Position numbers and translations under genes: made by a program
Notes under the pieces: model-generated
What the model was told of the DNA's origin: nothing
The model's input: the letters and a program-made list of their open reading frames with translations, nothing else
Databases searched by the model: none
Source: Prado023 sp963777855
GTDB taxonomy: Bacteria > Actinomycetota > Actinomycetes > S36-B12 > CAIYMF01
Direction: 5' to 3'
Assembly: GCA_963777855.1 (NCBI GenBank)
Contig: CAVZRW010000008.1
Coordinates: forward strand, 379,708 to 443,707
Length of the DNA stretch: 64,000 nt
Part shown: positions 36,552 to 45,698 of the stretch, in pieces
How the letters are laid out: each line of letters opens with the position of its first letter
How positions within the stretch are numbered: the first letter of the stretch is position 1

Positions 36552-36824
36552 GTGGCTGAGATCACCGTGACCCTTCCCCCCGGCGTCGGGCTGCACGCCC
36601 GACCTGCCGCGCTGTTCGTGGGGGCGGCGGCCAAGTCCTCGTGCGACGTGACCATCGGCCGCGTCGGCGAGCCCGGCGTGAACGCGAAGAGCATCCTGGG
36701 CGTGATGGGCCTGGGCGCGAAGGCGGGCGAGGACATGGTCGTCGTCGCCGAGGGCGACGGCGCCGATGAGCTGCTCGCCGAGCTGAAGGTCATCCTCGAG
36801 ACCCCTGAGGGTGGCCATGCCTGA
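36552..36824 (+). CDS. ptsH: PTS phosphocarrier HPr
   Basis: A 90-residue HPr. His15 in GVGLHARPAALFV accepts phosphate from EI; the regulatory serine region NAKSILGVMGLGAK follows. GTG 36552 is chosen because it gives the standard N-terminus and has GAGAGG upstream. It overlaps ptsI by 8 bases. Confidence 0.97.
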   Translation: MAEITVTLPPGVGLHARPAALFVGAAAKSSCDVTIGRVGEPGVNAKSILGVMGLGAKAGEDMVVVAEGDGADELLAELKVILETPEGGHA

Positions 36825-38505
36825 TCCCACGACCCTGGTGGGGGTCGGGGTCTCCCCCGGCGTCGGCGCCGGGCCCGTGGTGCGCGTGGTGGACACCGTG
36901 CCCGAGCCCTCGCAGGGCCCAGGGAAGGGAACCCCCGAGGAGGAGTACGCCGCTGCGACGGCGGCCCTCGAGGCGGTTGCCGCCGACCTCGAGGACCGCG
37001 GCCAGCGGGCCGGCGGCGAGGCGCAGCACGTGCTCGAGGCCCAGGCCATGATGGCCCGGGACCCCGACCTCGCGGGTGGGATCAAGCAGCGCACGGCCGC
37101 GGGGTCGAACGCCGCCCGAGCGGCCTTCGACACCTTCGGCGTGACCCGCGAGACCCTGCTGACCCTCGGCGAGTACTTCGCCGCACGGGTCACCGACCTC
37201 GACGACATCCGCAACCGGACCGTGGCCCTGCTCCTCGACGTGCCGGCCCCCGGCATCCCCGAGCTCAAGGAGCCCAGCGTCCTCGTGGCGCTGGACCTGG
37301 CCCCGGCCGACACAGCGCTGATCGACAAGTCGATGGTGCTGGCCTTCGCCACCCAGGAGGGTGGGCCGACCTCGCACACCTCGATCCTGGCCCGCAACCT
37401 CGGCATCCCGGCGGTCGTCGGGTGCCCCGGGGTGCGCGAGCTGGCCCCGGGTACCCGGGTGCTCGTCGACGGCTCCAACGGCCGGGTCGTGATCGACCCG
37501 CCCGACGAGCTCGTCGCCGAGCTGGCCGGGCACGACGAGAAGCGCCGTGCGGCCCTGGCCGCGGTGGGCAACGCCCCGGGTGCGACTGCCGACGGCCATG
37601 CGGTGCCGCTGCTGGCCAACATCGGCGGACCCGAGGACGTGGCGGCGGCCCTGGCCAACGGGGCTGAGGGCGTGGGGCTGTTCCGCAGCGAGCTGCTGTT
37701 CCTGGACCGCAGCGATGCGCCCAGCGAGGAGGAGCAGTACGGCCTGTACCGGGCCGTGCTCGAGGGGTTCGCCGGCAAGAAGGTCGTCGTGCGCACCCTG
37801 GACGCCGGCGCCGACAAGCCCCTGCCCTTCCTGCCGTTCGGCGAGGAGCCCAACCCGTCGATGGGCGTGCGTGGCCTGCGCATCTGCATGCAGGCCCCGG
37901 AGATCATCAACACGCAGCTGACCGCGCTGGCGCGGGCAGCACAGGGCCTGGACACCGAGTTGTGGGTCATGGCCCCGATGGTCGCCGACGTCTATGAGGC
38001 CACCTGGTTCAAGGCGGCCTGCGACGAGGCCGGGCTCACCGCCAAGATCGGCACGATGGTCGAGATCCCCGCGGCCGCGCTGCGTGCCCGGCACCTCGGG
38101 CAGGTTGCGGAGTTCTTCTCGATCGGCTCCAACGACCTGACCCAGTACACCTTCGCCGCCGACCGCCAGATCGGGGCGGTGGCCCGGCTCCAGGACGCCT
38201 GGCAGCCGGCCATCCTCGACCTGGTGGCCGCCACCACCGAGGGTGGGCAGGCCAACGACATCCCCACCGGGGTGTGCGGCGAGGCCGCCTCCGACCCGGC
38301 GCTGGCCTGTGTGCTCGTGGGCCTGGGGGTCAACACCCTGTCGATGTCCGCCGGTGCCCTGCCGGGCGTGCGGGCGGCGTTGGCGGCACACACCCTCGAA
38401 CAGTGCCGGGCTGCGGCCGTCGCTGCTCGGGACGCGGTGGACGCAGATGCTGCTCGAGCGGCGGCCCGCGCGGCGCTGCCGGCGCTGGAGGGTCTCGGCC
38501 TGTAG
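36817..38505 (+). CDS. ptsI: PTS enzyme I (phosphoenolpyruvate-protein phosphotransferase)
   Basis: A 562-residue enzyme I. The phospho-histidine lies in EGGPTSHTSILARNLGIP; PEP-binding elements are EGVGLFRSELLFLDR, GADKPLPF and FSIGSNDLTQYTFAADR. The active-site cysteine is in DIPTGVCGEAASDP. ATG 36817 overlaps the end of ptsH, so HPr and EI are made together. It is intact. Confidence 0.98.
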   Translation: MPDPTTLVGVGVSPGVGAGPVVRVVDTVPEPSQGPGKGTPEEEYAAATAALEAVAADLEDRGQRAGGEAQHVLEAQAMMARDPDLAGGIKQRTAAGSNAARAAFDTFGVTRETLLTLGEYFAARVTDLDDIRNRTVALLLDVPAPGIPELKEPSVLVALDLAPADTALIDKSMVLAFATQEGGPTSHTSILARNLGIPAVVGCPGVRELAPGTRVLVDGSNGRVVIDPPDELVAELAGHDEKRRAALAAVGNAPGATADGHAVPLLANIGGPEDVAAALANGAEGVGLFRSELLFLDRSDAPSEEEQYGLYRAVLEGFAGKKVVVRTLDAGADKPLPFLPFGEEPNPSMGVRGLRICMQAPEIINTQLTALARAAQGLDTELWVMAPMVADVYEATWFKAACDEAGLTAKIGTMVEIPAAALRARHLGQVAEFFSIGSNDLTQYTFAADRQIGAVARLQDAWQPAILDLVAATTEGGQANDIPTGVCGEAASDPALACVLVGLGVNTLSMSAGALPGVRAALAAHTLEQCRAAAVAARDAVDADAARAAARAALPALEGLGL

Positions 38506-38518
38506 TCGCACCGAGATG

Positions 38519-38547
38519 GGGGGTGCACCGTCCGACGGTGCACCCCC
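38519..38547. terminator. Bidirectional terminator between ptsI and purC
   Basis: Perfect 13-bp stem GGGGGTGCACCGT/ACGGTGCACCCCC with loop CCG, midway between the convergent stops. Confidence 0.85.
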
Positions 38548-38593
38548 ACATCGTGTCGTTCGGTCGGTGGCCGGCCTCGGTCCGGGCGGCCGA

Positions 38594-39523
38594 CTACCAG
38601 GCGCGGCCGGTGAGCTGTTCGTAGGCCCGCACGTAGAGGGCGCGCGTGCGCTCCACGACCTCGTCGGGCAGCGGCGGCGGCGGGGCGGAGCCGGCCCGGT
38701 CCCAGCCGGAGGCCGGCGAGGTCAGCCAGTCGCGGACGTACTGCTTGTCGTAGGAGGGCTGCCCCGGGGCGGCCGGGCAGCCAGGACTCGGCCGGCCAGA
38801 ACCGCGAGGAGTCCGGGGTGAGCACCTCGTCGGCGAGCAGGATCGGCGCGGCCGGATCTCCGGGGCGCGGCCGAACTCGAACTTGGTGTCGGCCAGGACC
38901 AGCCCGCGCTCGCGGGCGATCGACTCGGCGCGCGCGTACACGGCCAGCGTGAGCCGGCGCAGCGCATCGGCGTCCGCGGCTCCCAGCGGTCGCCACGACC
39001 GTGTCGAAGTCGACGTTCTCGTCGTGGGTGCCCAGCTCGGCCTTGGTCGCCGGCGTGAAGATCGGCTCGGGGAGGCGAGAGCCGTCGACCAGGCCGGGCG
39101 GCAGGCGCACGGCGCACACCGCGCCGGTGGCCCGGTACTCGACCAGGCCGGAGCCGGTGAGGTAGCCGCGCGCCACGCACTCGACCGGGAACATGTCCAG
39201 GGCCCGGCACAGCATGGCCCGGCTCGCGACGGCCGCAGGAACATCGGTGGAGATGACGTGGTTGCCGCACGAGGTCGGCCACCTGGTCGAACCACCACAG
39301 GCTCAGCTGGGTCAGGATCGCGCCCTTGTCGGGGATCGTCGGTGGGCAGCACCCAGTCGTAGGCCGAGATCCGGTCGGAGGCCACGAACAGCAGCGCCCC
39401 GTCGGGGGCGCGGTAGAGGTCGCGCACCTTGCCCGAGTACACGTGCTCGTAGCCGGGCAGCTGGGGCGCCGGAGGGATGTTCGGCAGGGCCCCGGGGCTG
39501 CCGTCCCCGAGGGCGGGGCTCAC
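38594..39523 (-). CDS. purC: SAICAR synthetase, several frameshifts
   Basis: Purine step 8: joins CAIR with aspartate. Recognisable pieces in successive frames are YSGKVRDLYRAPDGALLFVA (N-terminal KVR motif), ASDRISAYDWVLPT, FPVECVARGYLTGSGL, ADTKFEFGRAPE and DKQYVRDWL. About five indels (near 39335, 39240, 38990, 38860 and 38770) must be corrected, giving about 305 residues. GTG 39523 overlaps the purB stop by 4 bases. The enzyme is essential for purine synthesis, so sequence error is likely. Confidence 0.9.
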   Translation of the reverse strand: MSPALGDGSPGALPNIPPAPQLPGYEHVYSGKVRDLYRAPDGALLFVASDRISAYDWVLPTDDPRQGRDPDPAEPVVVRPGGRPRAATTSSPPMFLRPSRAGPCCAGPWTCSRSSAWRAATSPAPAWSSTGPPARCAPCACRPAWSTALASPSRSSRRRPRPSWAPTTRTSTSTRSWRPLGAADADALRRLTLAVYARAESIARERGLVLADTKFEFGRAPEIRPRRSCSPTRCSPRTPRGSGRPSPGCPAAPGQPSYDKQYVRDWLTSPASGWDRAGSAPPPPLPDEVVERTRALYVRAYEQLTGRAW

Positions 39524-40949
39524 AGGATCGCTCCGGGGGAGTAGGTGGCCGCCAGCGGGTGCGCGGCGGCGATCACCTCGACGCGCTCCACGACCCGGGC
39601 CACCTGGTCGCGGGCGGCGCCGGTGAACTCGATCGGCTCGGCGACCAGCGCCTCCAACGCCGCGCGGTCCAGGCCGAGGCGGCCGTCGGCGGCCAGCCGG
39701 TCGAACAGGTCGTTGGTCGCCTGGCCCCGGCGCATGTCCAGGGCCACGGCCACCGCGTGGGTCTTGATCACCTCGTGGGCGGTCTCGCGGCCGACGCCGG
39801 CGCGCACGGCGGCCATCAGGATCTTGGTGGTCGCCAGGAACGGCAGGTACCGGCGCAGCTCGGCCTCGATCACGGCCGGGAACGCCCCGAACTCGTCGAG
39901 CACCGTGAGGAAGGTCTCGAACAGCCCGTCGATGGCGAAGAAGGCGTCGGGCAGCGCCACCCGGCGCACCACCGAGCAGAAGACGTCGCCCTCGTTCCAC
40001 TGCGCCCCGGCGAGCTCAGCGCCCATCGAGGCGTACCCGCGCAGGATCACGGTCAGGCCGTTGACGCGCTCGCAGGAGCGCGAGTTCATCTTGTGCGGCA
40101 TCGCCGAGGAGCCGACCTGGCCCTCCTTGAAGCCCTCGGTGACCAGCTCGTTGCCGGCCATCAGCCGGATGGTGGTGGCCAGGCTGGACGGTCCTGCCGC
40201 GACCTGCACGAGGGCCGAGAGCACATCGTGGTCCAGGGAGCGGGGGTAGATCTGGCCGACTGAGTCGAGTACCTCGGTGAACCCCAGGTGGGCGGCCACG
40301 CGCGCCTCGAGCGCGGCGAGGCGCACAGTGTCGCCGTCGAGCAGGTCGAGCATGTCCTGGGCGGTGCCGACCGGGCCCTTGATCCCGCGCAGGGGTAGCG
40401 CTCGATGAGGTCGCCGATGCGGGCATAGGCCACGATCAGCTCCTCGGCGGCGGAGGCGAACCGCTTGCCCAACGTGGTGGTCTGTGCCGCGACGTTGTGG
40501 CTGCGCCCGGTCAGCGGCTGGTCGGTGTACTGGGCCGCCAGGGCGCCGAGGCGGGCCAGGGTGGCCACGATCCGGTCGCGGACCAGCAGCAGCGCCTGGC
40601 GGACCTGCATCTGCTCGACGTTCTCGGTGAGGTCGCGGCTGGTCATGCCCTTGTGGATGTGCTCGGTGCCGGCGAGTGCGGTGAACTCCTCGATGCGGGC
40701 CTTCACGTCATGGCGCGTGACCCGCTCGCGTGCCGCGATGGAGGCGAGGTCGACCTGTCCGCGCACCGCCTCGTAGGCCTCGATGGTGCCCTCGGGCACC
40801 GGTATGCCGAGGTCGGCCTGGGCTCGGAGCACCGCGATCCACAGGTCGCGCTCGAGGGCCACCTTGTGCTCGGGGGACCACAGCTCGACCATCTGGGCGC
40901 TCGCGTAGCGCTGGGCCAGGACGTTGGGGATCGTCGTCACGAGGGTCAT
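39520..40949 (-). CDS. purB: Adenylosuccinate lyase, one frameshift
   Basis: About 475 residues; cleaves SAICAR and adenylosuccinate. TGRSHNVAAQTTTLGKRFAS contains the catalytic His region, and GSSAMPHKMNSRSCERVNGL is the fumarase/ASL superfamily signature with the catalytic Ser. The frame breaks near 40396, where one C appears missing in a C run (expected YPLRGIKGPVGT). ATG 40949 is behind GAGGG. It is coupled to purC downstream. Confidence 0.96.
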
Positions 40950-41330
40950 TGTCTCAGCCCTCTGCCGGCCCCCGCGCCCGGCGGCGGGCGCGCTCCTGGC
41001 GTCCGCCGCCTCCCGCGCCCGACGATCCCCCGTCCCGCGCATACGGGGGAGACCTCGCATAGGGATGCGCTGTTTCAGCCGGGCCCTGACCGCGCGTCCG
41101 AGCAACCTCGCACAGGCAATCGTTGTTTGGAGGCCGACCTGCGGCCGCGCTCACGACGAAACCGTGCGCACGGTTCGGCGAGGGTCGGGTCGTGGCGGGG
41201 AAACGACGATCTCGTGCGCGAGGTCCGTAGGAACTCGGCCCGCGCGCACGGTTCCCGGTGCACGGTTCCGCGTGCACCGGCGGCACGCGCTGGGCGAGGC
41301 TCGCGCGTGGGGTGCCCGCGCGCGAGCACG
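40950..41330. other. 381-base gap between purD and purB with terminator hairpin
   Basis: No gene is supported here. At the purD side GCTCGCGCG/CGCGCGAGC (41299-41327) forms a 9-bp stem right after the purD stop and probably ends that transcript. The string GCACGGTTC recurs three times between 41170 and 41265, which may be chance in GC-rich sequence or part of the purB upstream control region. Confidence 0.5.
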
Positions 41331-42617
41331 TCAGGCGTGGGCGGGGGTGCCCTCCGCGGCGGCCCGGGCGATGTCGCGGCGGGCGTGCCCGCCGTCGAGG
41401 TGGATCCCGTCGAGCAGGTCGTAGGCGCGCTCCCGGGCGCCGGCCAGGTCGGCAGCGCGCGCGGTGGCGCACAGCACGCGCCCGCCCGTGGCCACCAGCT
41501 CGCCGTCGACCCGCGCGGTGCCGGCGTGCACGACCCAGGCCGCGTCCCAGCCCGACTCGGCTCCGGCGCTGGACGGGACCCCGTGCAGGACGCCGCCGGT
41601 GCGGGGGTCCTCGGGGTAGCCGGGGGCGGCCAGCACGACGGTCACCGCCGAACCGGGTGCCACTGCAGGTCGCCGAGCTCGTCGAGGGTGCCGCGGGCGG
41701 CAGCGTCGAGCAGCCCGGCAAGCGGCGTGCGCAGCAGCGCGAGCACGACCTGGGTCTCGGGGTCGCCGAACCGGGCGTTGAACTCCACGACGCGCAGCCC
41801 CCGACGGGTCAGCGCCAGCCCGGCGTACAGCAGGCCGCTGAACGGCGTGCCACGGGCGGCCAGTCAGGTCGATGGTCGGCTGCACGACGCGGGCCATGAC
41901 CTCGTCCACGAGGCCCTCGGGCGCCCACGGCAGCGGGGCGTAGGCGCCCATCCCGCCGGTGTTGGGACCGGTGTCGCCCTCGCCCACGCGCTTGAAGTCC
42001 TGCGCGGGGACCAGCGGCACGGCGCTGACCCCGTCCGTGATCGCGAACAGCGAGACCTCCGGACCGTCGAGGTACTCCTCGACCACCACGGCCCCGCCCT
42101 GGCGGGACAGGCAGGCGGCGGCGTGGTCCAGCGCGGCGATGCGGTCGTCGGTGACGACGACACCCTTGCCCCCGGCCAGGCCGTCGTCCTTGACCACGTG
42201 CGGTGCGCCGAACTGGTCGAGCGCGACGGCCACCTCGTCGAGGGTGGTGCACAGGTGGGCCATCGCCGTGGGCACCCCGGCCTCGGCCATCACCTGCTTG
42301 GCGAACGCCTTCGAGCCCTCGAGCTGGGCGGCAGCCCCGGAGGGGCCGAAGGTGGCGATGCCCGCCTCGCGCAGCACGTCGGCCACACCGGCCACCAGCG
42401 GCGCCTCGGGGCCGATGACGACGAGGTCGACCGCCAGCCCGCGGGCCAGGCGCAGCACGTCGGCCGGGTCCGTGGCGCGCACGGGGTGGTTGGTGCCGAC
42501 CTCGGCGGTCCCGGCGTTGCCGGGTGCGATGTGCAGGGCGCCGACCGTGGGGTCTGCGGCCAGCGCGAGGGCCAGTGCGTGCTCACGTCCGCCGGAGCCG
42601 ATGACGAGGATGTCCAC
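41331..42617 (-). CDS. purD: Phosphoribosylamine-glycine ligase, two frameshifts
   Basis: About 425 residues; makes GAR in purine step 2. ILVIGSGGREHALALAL (N-terminal nucleotide fold), HVVKDDGLAGGKGVVV (ATP-grasp) and GPNTGGMGAYAPLPW are diagnostic. The middle is out of frame between about 41858 (one extra G) and 41665 (one missing G); correcting both yields LLYAGLALTRRGLRVVEFNA. GTG 42617 is 6 bases from TAGCCT (42624-42629), whose TAG is also the stop codon of the gene upstream, so purD may have its own leaderless promoter. Confidence 0.96.
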   Translation of the reverse strand: MDILVIGSGGREHALALALAADPTVGALHIAPGNAGTAEVGTNHPVRATDPADVLRLARGLAVDLVVIGPEAPLVAGVADVLREAGIATFGPSGAAAQLEGSKAFAKQVMAEAGVPTAMAHLCTTLDEVAVALDQFGAPHVVKDDGLAGGKGVVVTDDRIAALDHAAACLSRQGGAVVVEEYLDGPEVSLFAITDGVSAVPLVPAQDFKRVGEGDTGPNTGGMGAYAPLPWAPEGLVDEVMARVVQPTIDLTGRPWHAVQRPAVRRAGADPSGAARRGVQRPVRRPRDPGRARAAAHAACRAARRCRPRHPRRARRPAVAPGSAVTVVLAAPGYPEDPRTGGVLHGVPSSAGAESGWDAAWVVHAGTARVDGELVATGGRVLCATARAADLAGARERAYDLLDGIHLDGGHARRDIARAAAEGTPAHA

Positions 42618-42626
42618 CCGCGCAGG

Positions 42627-43523
42627 CTACCGTCCGAGGCTCACCGGCTCCTCGCTCGCATCGTGCAGGTGCCGGCCGACGACCGCCACCACGTACCAGA
42701 GCCAGAGCAGCATGCCCACGTGCAGGAGGTCGTTCTCGGAGAAGTAGAAGCCCTGGCCGTCGTCCCACAGGGTCGCGGTGATCCCGGCCGCCCAGTAGGC
42801 GAAGTAGGCCACCTGGACGGCCACCAGCAGCAGCGCGGCGACCACCAGCGACCGGTCCATCGGGTCGCGCGTGGTCCGGTAGCGCCGGCCCGCGACGACG
42901 ATCACGATCAGGATCCCGGGCAGCGCGAAGGCCATCAGCACGGTGAACGACAGCAGGGTCGCGCTGGGCAGCAGCACACCGACCATGCTCACCACCAGGT
43001 ACGCCGCCGCGTTGAGGCCGGCGAACCACACCAGGCCGCGGCGCAGCCGGCCCCGGGTGCACGCATGGGCCACGGCCACCAGCATCGCGCTCACGCTCAG
43101 CGCCTGGGTCAGGCTGTAGCCCACCTCCCAGCCGTTGGTCAGCCGGCACACCTCGAGGCCGGCGCACTTCAACTCGTAGCTGAACGCCTGGTAGCTGACG
43201 CCGGCCTGCGCCGCGCCGAGCCCGCCGAGGACCAGGGCGACGCCCAGCCACAGCCGCGAGCGCTGGCCCCGCCGGGTGTGCAGGAAGTACGCGCCGGAGG
43301 CCACCCACGCCACTGCCAGGGTGAACACCAGCACGGTGCCCAGGGGCTCGGTGAGCACGACGTCGCCGAGCGCGACGCAGGGGCGCTGCGCGCACCACTG
43401 CTCGGGGGTCGTCGCGGGTTCGTAGGCCAGCGAGTCCAGGCGCCCGCACGCGCTGAGGCCGAGGACCGTGGCGGCGGCGACCAGCGCCCGGGGAGCCGAG
43501 GCCCGGCTTCCGGGCCGCCTCAC
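42627..43523 (-). CDS. Uncharacterised polytopic membrane protein with lipobox-like N-terminus
   Basis: A 298-residue protein I do not recognise. It begins with a signal-like segment ending LGLSACG, which fits a lipobox, then an extracytoplasmic stretch (residues about 25-55) with two cysteines in WCAQRPCVAL, then seven or eight membrane helices with charged/aromatic motifs such as QGFYFSENDLLHVGMLLW near the C-terminus. A polytopic protein with a lipobox is unusual. GTG 43523 overlaps the upstream TPR-like gene by 4 bases; purD starts 10 bases downstream. Confidence 0.7.
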   Translation of the reverse strand: MRRPGSRASAPRALVAAATVLGLSACGRLDSLAYEPATTPEQWCAQRPCVALGDVVLTEPLGTVLVFTLAVAWVASGAYFLHTRRGQRSRLWLGVALVLGGLGAAQAGVSYQAFSYELKCAGLEVCRLTNGWEVGYSLTQALSVSAMLVAVAHACTRGRLRRGLVWFAGLNAAAYLVVSMVGVLLPSATLLSFTVLMAFALPGILIVIVVAGRRYRTTRDPMDRSLVVAALLLVAVQVAYFAYWAAGITATLWDDGQGFYFSENDLLHVGMLLWLWYVVAVVGRHLHDASEEPVSLGR

Positions 43524-44002
43524 AGGGGGAGCGTGGCGAGGTCGCCCTCGACGACGGCCCGGTCCTCGAGGTCGTCCAGGTCGGCGGCCAGCGAGGCGGC
43601 CAGGTCGCGCTCGGCGCGCGCGGCCGCGAGGTCGCCGTTCACGAGGTGGGCCCGGGCGAGGGCCTCGTGCGCCGATGCCACGATGAACCCGTCGAGCTGG
43701 TGCTGCTCGCACAGGTCCAGGCACCGCTGGGCGTGGGTCAGGGCCGGCTCGGGCCGCGCGAGCACGGAGTAGGCGCGCGCGCACTGCCATTCCCCGATCG
43801 CCCACTCCTGGGGTCCACCGGCCCGGCCCCAGTGCCACCGCGAGGCGTGGGTGGCGTGGATCAGGTCGAAGTCCTCGGTGACCGTGCGCTCGGCCAGGTC
43901 CATCAGCGACCACGCGTGGTTGAACAGCGCGACGGCCTGGGACCGCTCGGCGGCCAGCGCGGCGGCGAGGTCGTCGTCAGGGTCGGCGAGGTCTGCGGAC
44001 AT
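43520..44002 (-). CDS. Small helical (TPR-like) protein
   Basis: A 160-residue soluble protein made of repeated helix pairs: LFNHAWSLMDLAERTVTEDF, ARAYSVLARPEPALTHAQRC and ASAHEALARAHLVNGDLAAA resemble TPR units. No catalytic motif. TACCCT (44009-44014) is 6 bases before the ATG, suggesting a leaderless message. It overlaps the next gene, so the two proteins likely act together. Function unknown. Confidence 0.75.
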   Translation of the reverse strand: MSADLADPDDDLAAALAAERSQAVALFNHAWSLMDLAERTVTEDFDLIHATHASRWHWGRAGGPQEWAIGEWQCARAYSVLARPEPALTHAQRCLDLCEQHQLDGFIVASAHEALARAHLVNGDLAAARAERDLAASLAADLDDLEDRAVVEGDLATLPL

Positions 44003-44080
44003 GGGCACAGGGTAGGCGACCAGATGGTCACACGCCCCCAACCCGCGCACGCGCCCCCACCTGCGCGGGGGGCGTGGGGA

Positions 44081-45436
44081 TCAGCCCTCGTAGTAGCGGT
44101 CCACCTCGGTGAGCACCTCGTCGAGGATGGCCAGGCCGGCGCGGGCCTCCTCGTCGGTCACGGTGCACGGGGGCACGACGTGCAGGCGGTTGAAGTTGGT
44201 GAACGGCAGCAGGCCCCGCTTCTTCGCCTCGGTCACCAGCACCGTCATCGCCTCGGAGGTGCCGCCGTAGGGCGCCAGCATCGCGCGGGTCTCACGGTTG
44301 CTGACCAGGTCGAGCGCCCAGAACACGCCCAGGCCGCGGACCTCGCCGATCACCGGGTGCCTCTCGGCGAGCTCGGCCAGGCCGGGGCCCAGCACCTCGG
44401 TGCCGATCCGGGCGGCGTTCTCGACGATGCCCTCCTCGCGCATGGCGGTGATGCTCGCCACGATGGAGGCCGCGGCCAGCGGGTGCCCTGAGTAGGTGAG
44501 CCCGCCGGGGAACACGCGGTTGTCGAACGTCGCGGCGATCTCGTCGGAGATGATCACCCCGCCGACCGGGACGTAGCCGGAGTTCGAGCCCTTGGCCCAG
44601 GTGACCAGGTCGGGCCGCACGTCGAAGTGCTCGAAGGCGAACCAGGCGCCGGTGCGGCCGAACCCGGCCATCACCTCGTCGAGGATCAGCACGATGCCGT
44701 GCTCGTCGCAGAGCGCGCGCACGCCGGCCAGGTAGCCCGGCGGCGGGATCAGCACGCCGGCGGTGCCCACGACGGTCTCGATCAGGATGGCGGCGATGGT
44801 GCCCGGGCCCTCGAAGCGGATCACGTCGGCCAGGTGCTCCAGAGCACGCTGCGACTCCTGCTCCGGGCTGGTCGCCCAGAAGTGCGAGCGGTACGGGTAG
44901 GGGCCGAAGAAGTGCACGTGGTCGTCGGCGAACTCGTTGGGCCAGCGCCGCGGGTCGCCGGTGGCCACGATCGCGGCCCCGGTGTTGCCGTGGTACGAGC
45001 GGTAGAAGCTCATGACCTTGCGCCGGCCGGTGTGCAGGCGGGCCATGCGCACCGCGTTCTCGTTGGCGTCCGCGCCGCCGTTGGTGAAGAAGACCTTGTT
45101 CAGGCCTTCGGGGGCCAGCTCGGCGATCAGGCGGGCCGCCTCGCTGCGCGCGGCGTTGGCGTGCTGGGGGGCGATGGTGGCCAGCAGCCCGGCCTGCTCC
45201 TGGATGGCGGCGATCACCTTGGGGTGCTGGTGGCCGATGTTGACGTTGACCAGCTGGCTGGAGAAGTCCAGGTAGCGGGTGCCCTCGTAGTCCCAGACCC
45301 ACGAGCCGGAGGCCCCCGCGATGGTCATCGGCGTGAGCGGCGCCTGGGCCGACCATGAGTGGAACACGTGCGCCCGGTCGAGCTCGTAGGCACGCGCGCC
45401 GGCTGCGGGATCCGTGGCGGGGGTGGGCTCGGACAT
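44081..45436 (-). CDS. Class III PLP-dependent aminotransferase
   Basis: A 451-residue omega-amino-acid:pyruvate-type aminotransferase. VFFTNGGADANENAVRMAR and YHGNTGAA bind the cofactor phosphate; LILDEVMAGFGRTG and DLVTWAKGSNSGY carry the Asp and the Schiff-base Lys (about residue 270). Substrate could be beta-alanine, taurine, GABA or a diamine; the residues visible do not decide. ATG 45436 has AAGGAG. A notable 60-base structure lies upstream. Confidence 0.9.
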   Translation of the reverse strand: MSEPTPATDPAAGARAYELDRAHVFHSWSAQAPLTPMTIAGASGSWVWDYEGTRYLDFSSQLVNVNIGHQHPKVIAAIQEQAGLLATIAPQHANAARSEAARLIAELAPEGLNKVFFTNGGADANENAVRMARLHTGRRKVMSFYRSYHGNTGAAIVATGDPRRWPNEFADDHVHFFGPYPYRSHFWATSPEQESQRALEHLADVIRFEGPGTIAAILIETVVGTAGVLIPPPGYLAGVRALCDEHGIVLILDEVMAGFGRTGAWFAFEHFDVRPDLVTWAKGSNSGYVPVGGVIISDEIAATFDNRVFPGGLTYSGHPLAAASIVASITAMREEGIVENAARIGTEVLGPGLAELAERHPVIGEVRGLGVFWALDLVSNRETRAMLAPYGGTSEAMTVLVTEAKKRGLLPFTNFNRLHVVPPCTVTDEEARAGLAILDEVLTEVDRYYEG

Positions 45437-45556
45437 GCGGACTCCTTCATCGACGGGCGTGCAGACCGCGATTTTAGTACGCCCAGGACCCCCCGCCGCC
45501 AGTCCACCGGAGCCCGGATGCCCCGCTGGCCCTGCCCCGGCCGCCCTCCTCCCGAA

Positions 45557-45621
45557 GACCCTCCGCCACGGCAGAGACCCTCCCCGACGCCGCGGAGGGT
45601 CCGAGACGTCGGGGAGGGTCT
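45557..45621. promoter_or_regulatory. Two interleaved inverted repeats (A-B-A'-B') between pntB and the aminotransferase gene
   Basis: A: 45557-45566 GACCCTCCGC pairs with A' 45592-45601. B: 45575-45589 AGACCCTCCCCGACG pairs perfectly with B' 45607-45621. The order A-B-A'-B' means the 10-bp and 15-bp stems cannot nest: they form a pseudoknot or exclude each other. The B stem probably serves as terminator for pntAB, 78 bases past its stop, and the same RNA may lie in the leader of the aminotransferase gene. Confidence 0.65.
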
Positions 45622-45698
45622 GAGGGCGGGAGGGCGGGGCTCCGGAGGCGGGGCTCCGGCGGCGGGGGCTCGGTGGGGCGAGCGGCCGGGTCCGCGGG

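Noticed and set aside
35980..38505. Complete sugar-specific PTS system
   Set aside because: Only the EIIA, HPr and EI components are present; no EIIB or EIIC membrane permease was found, so sugar specificity cannot be given.
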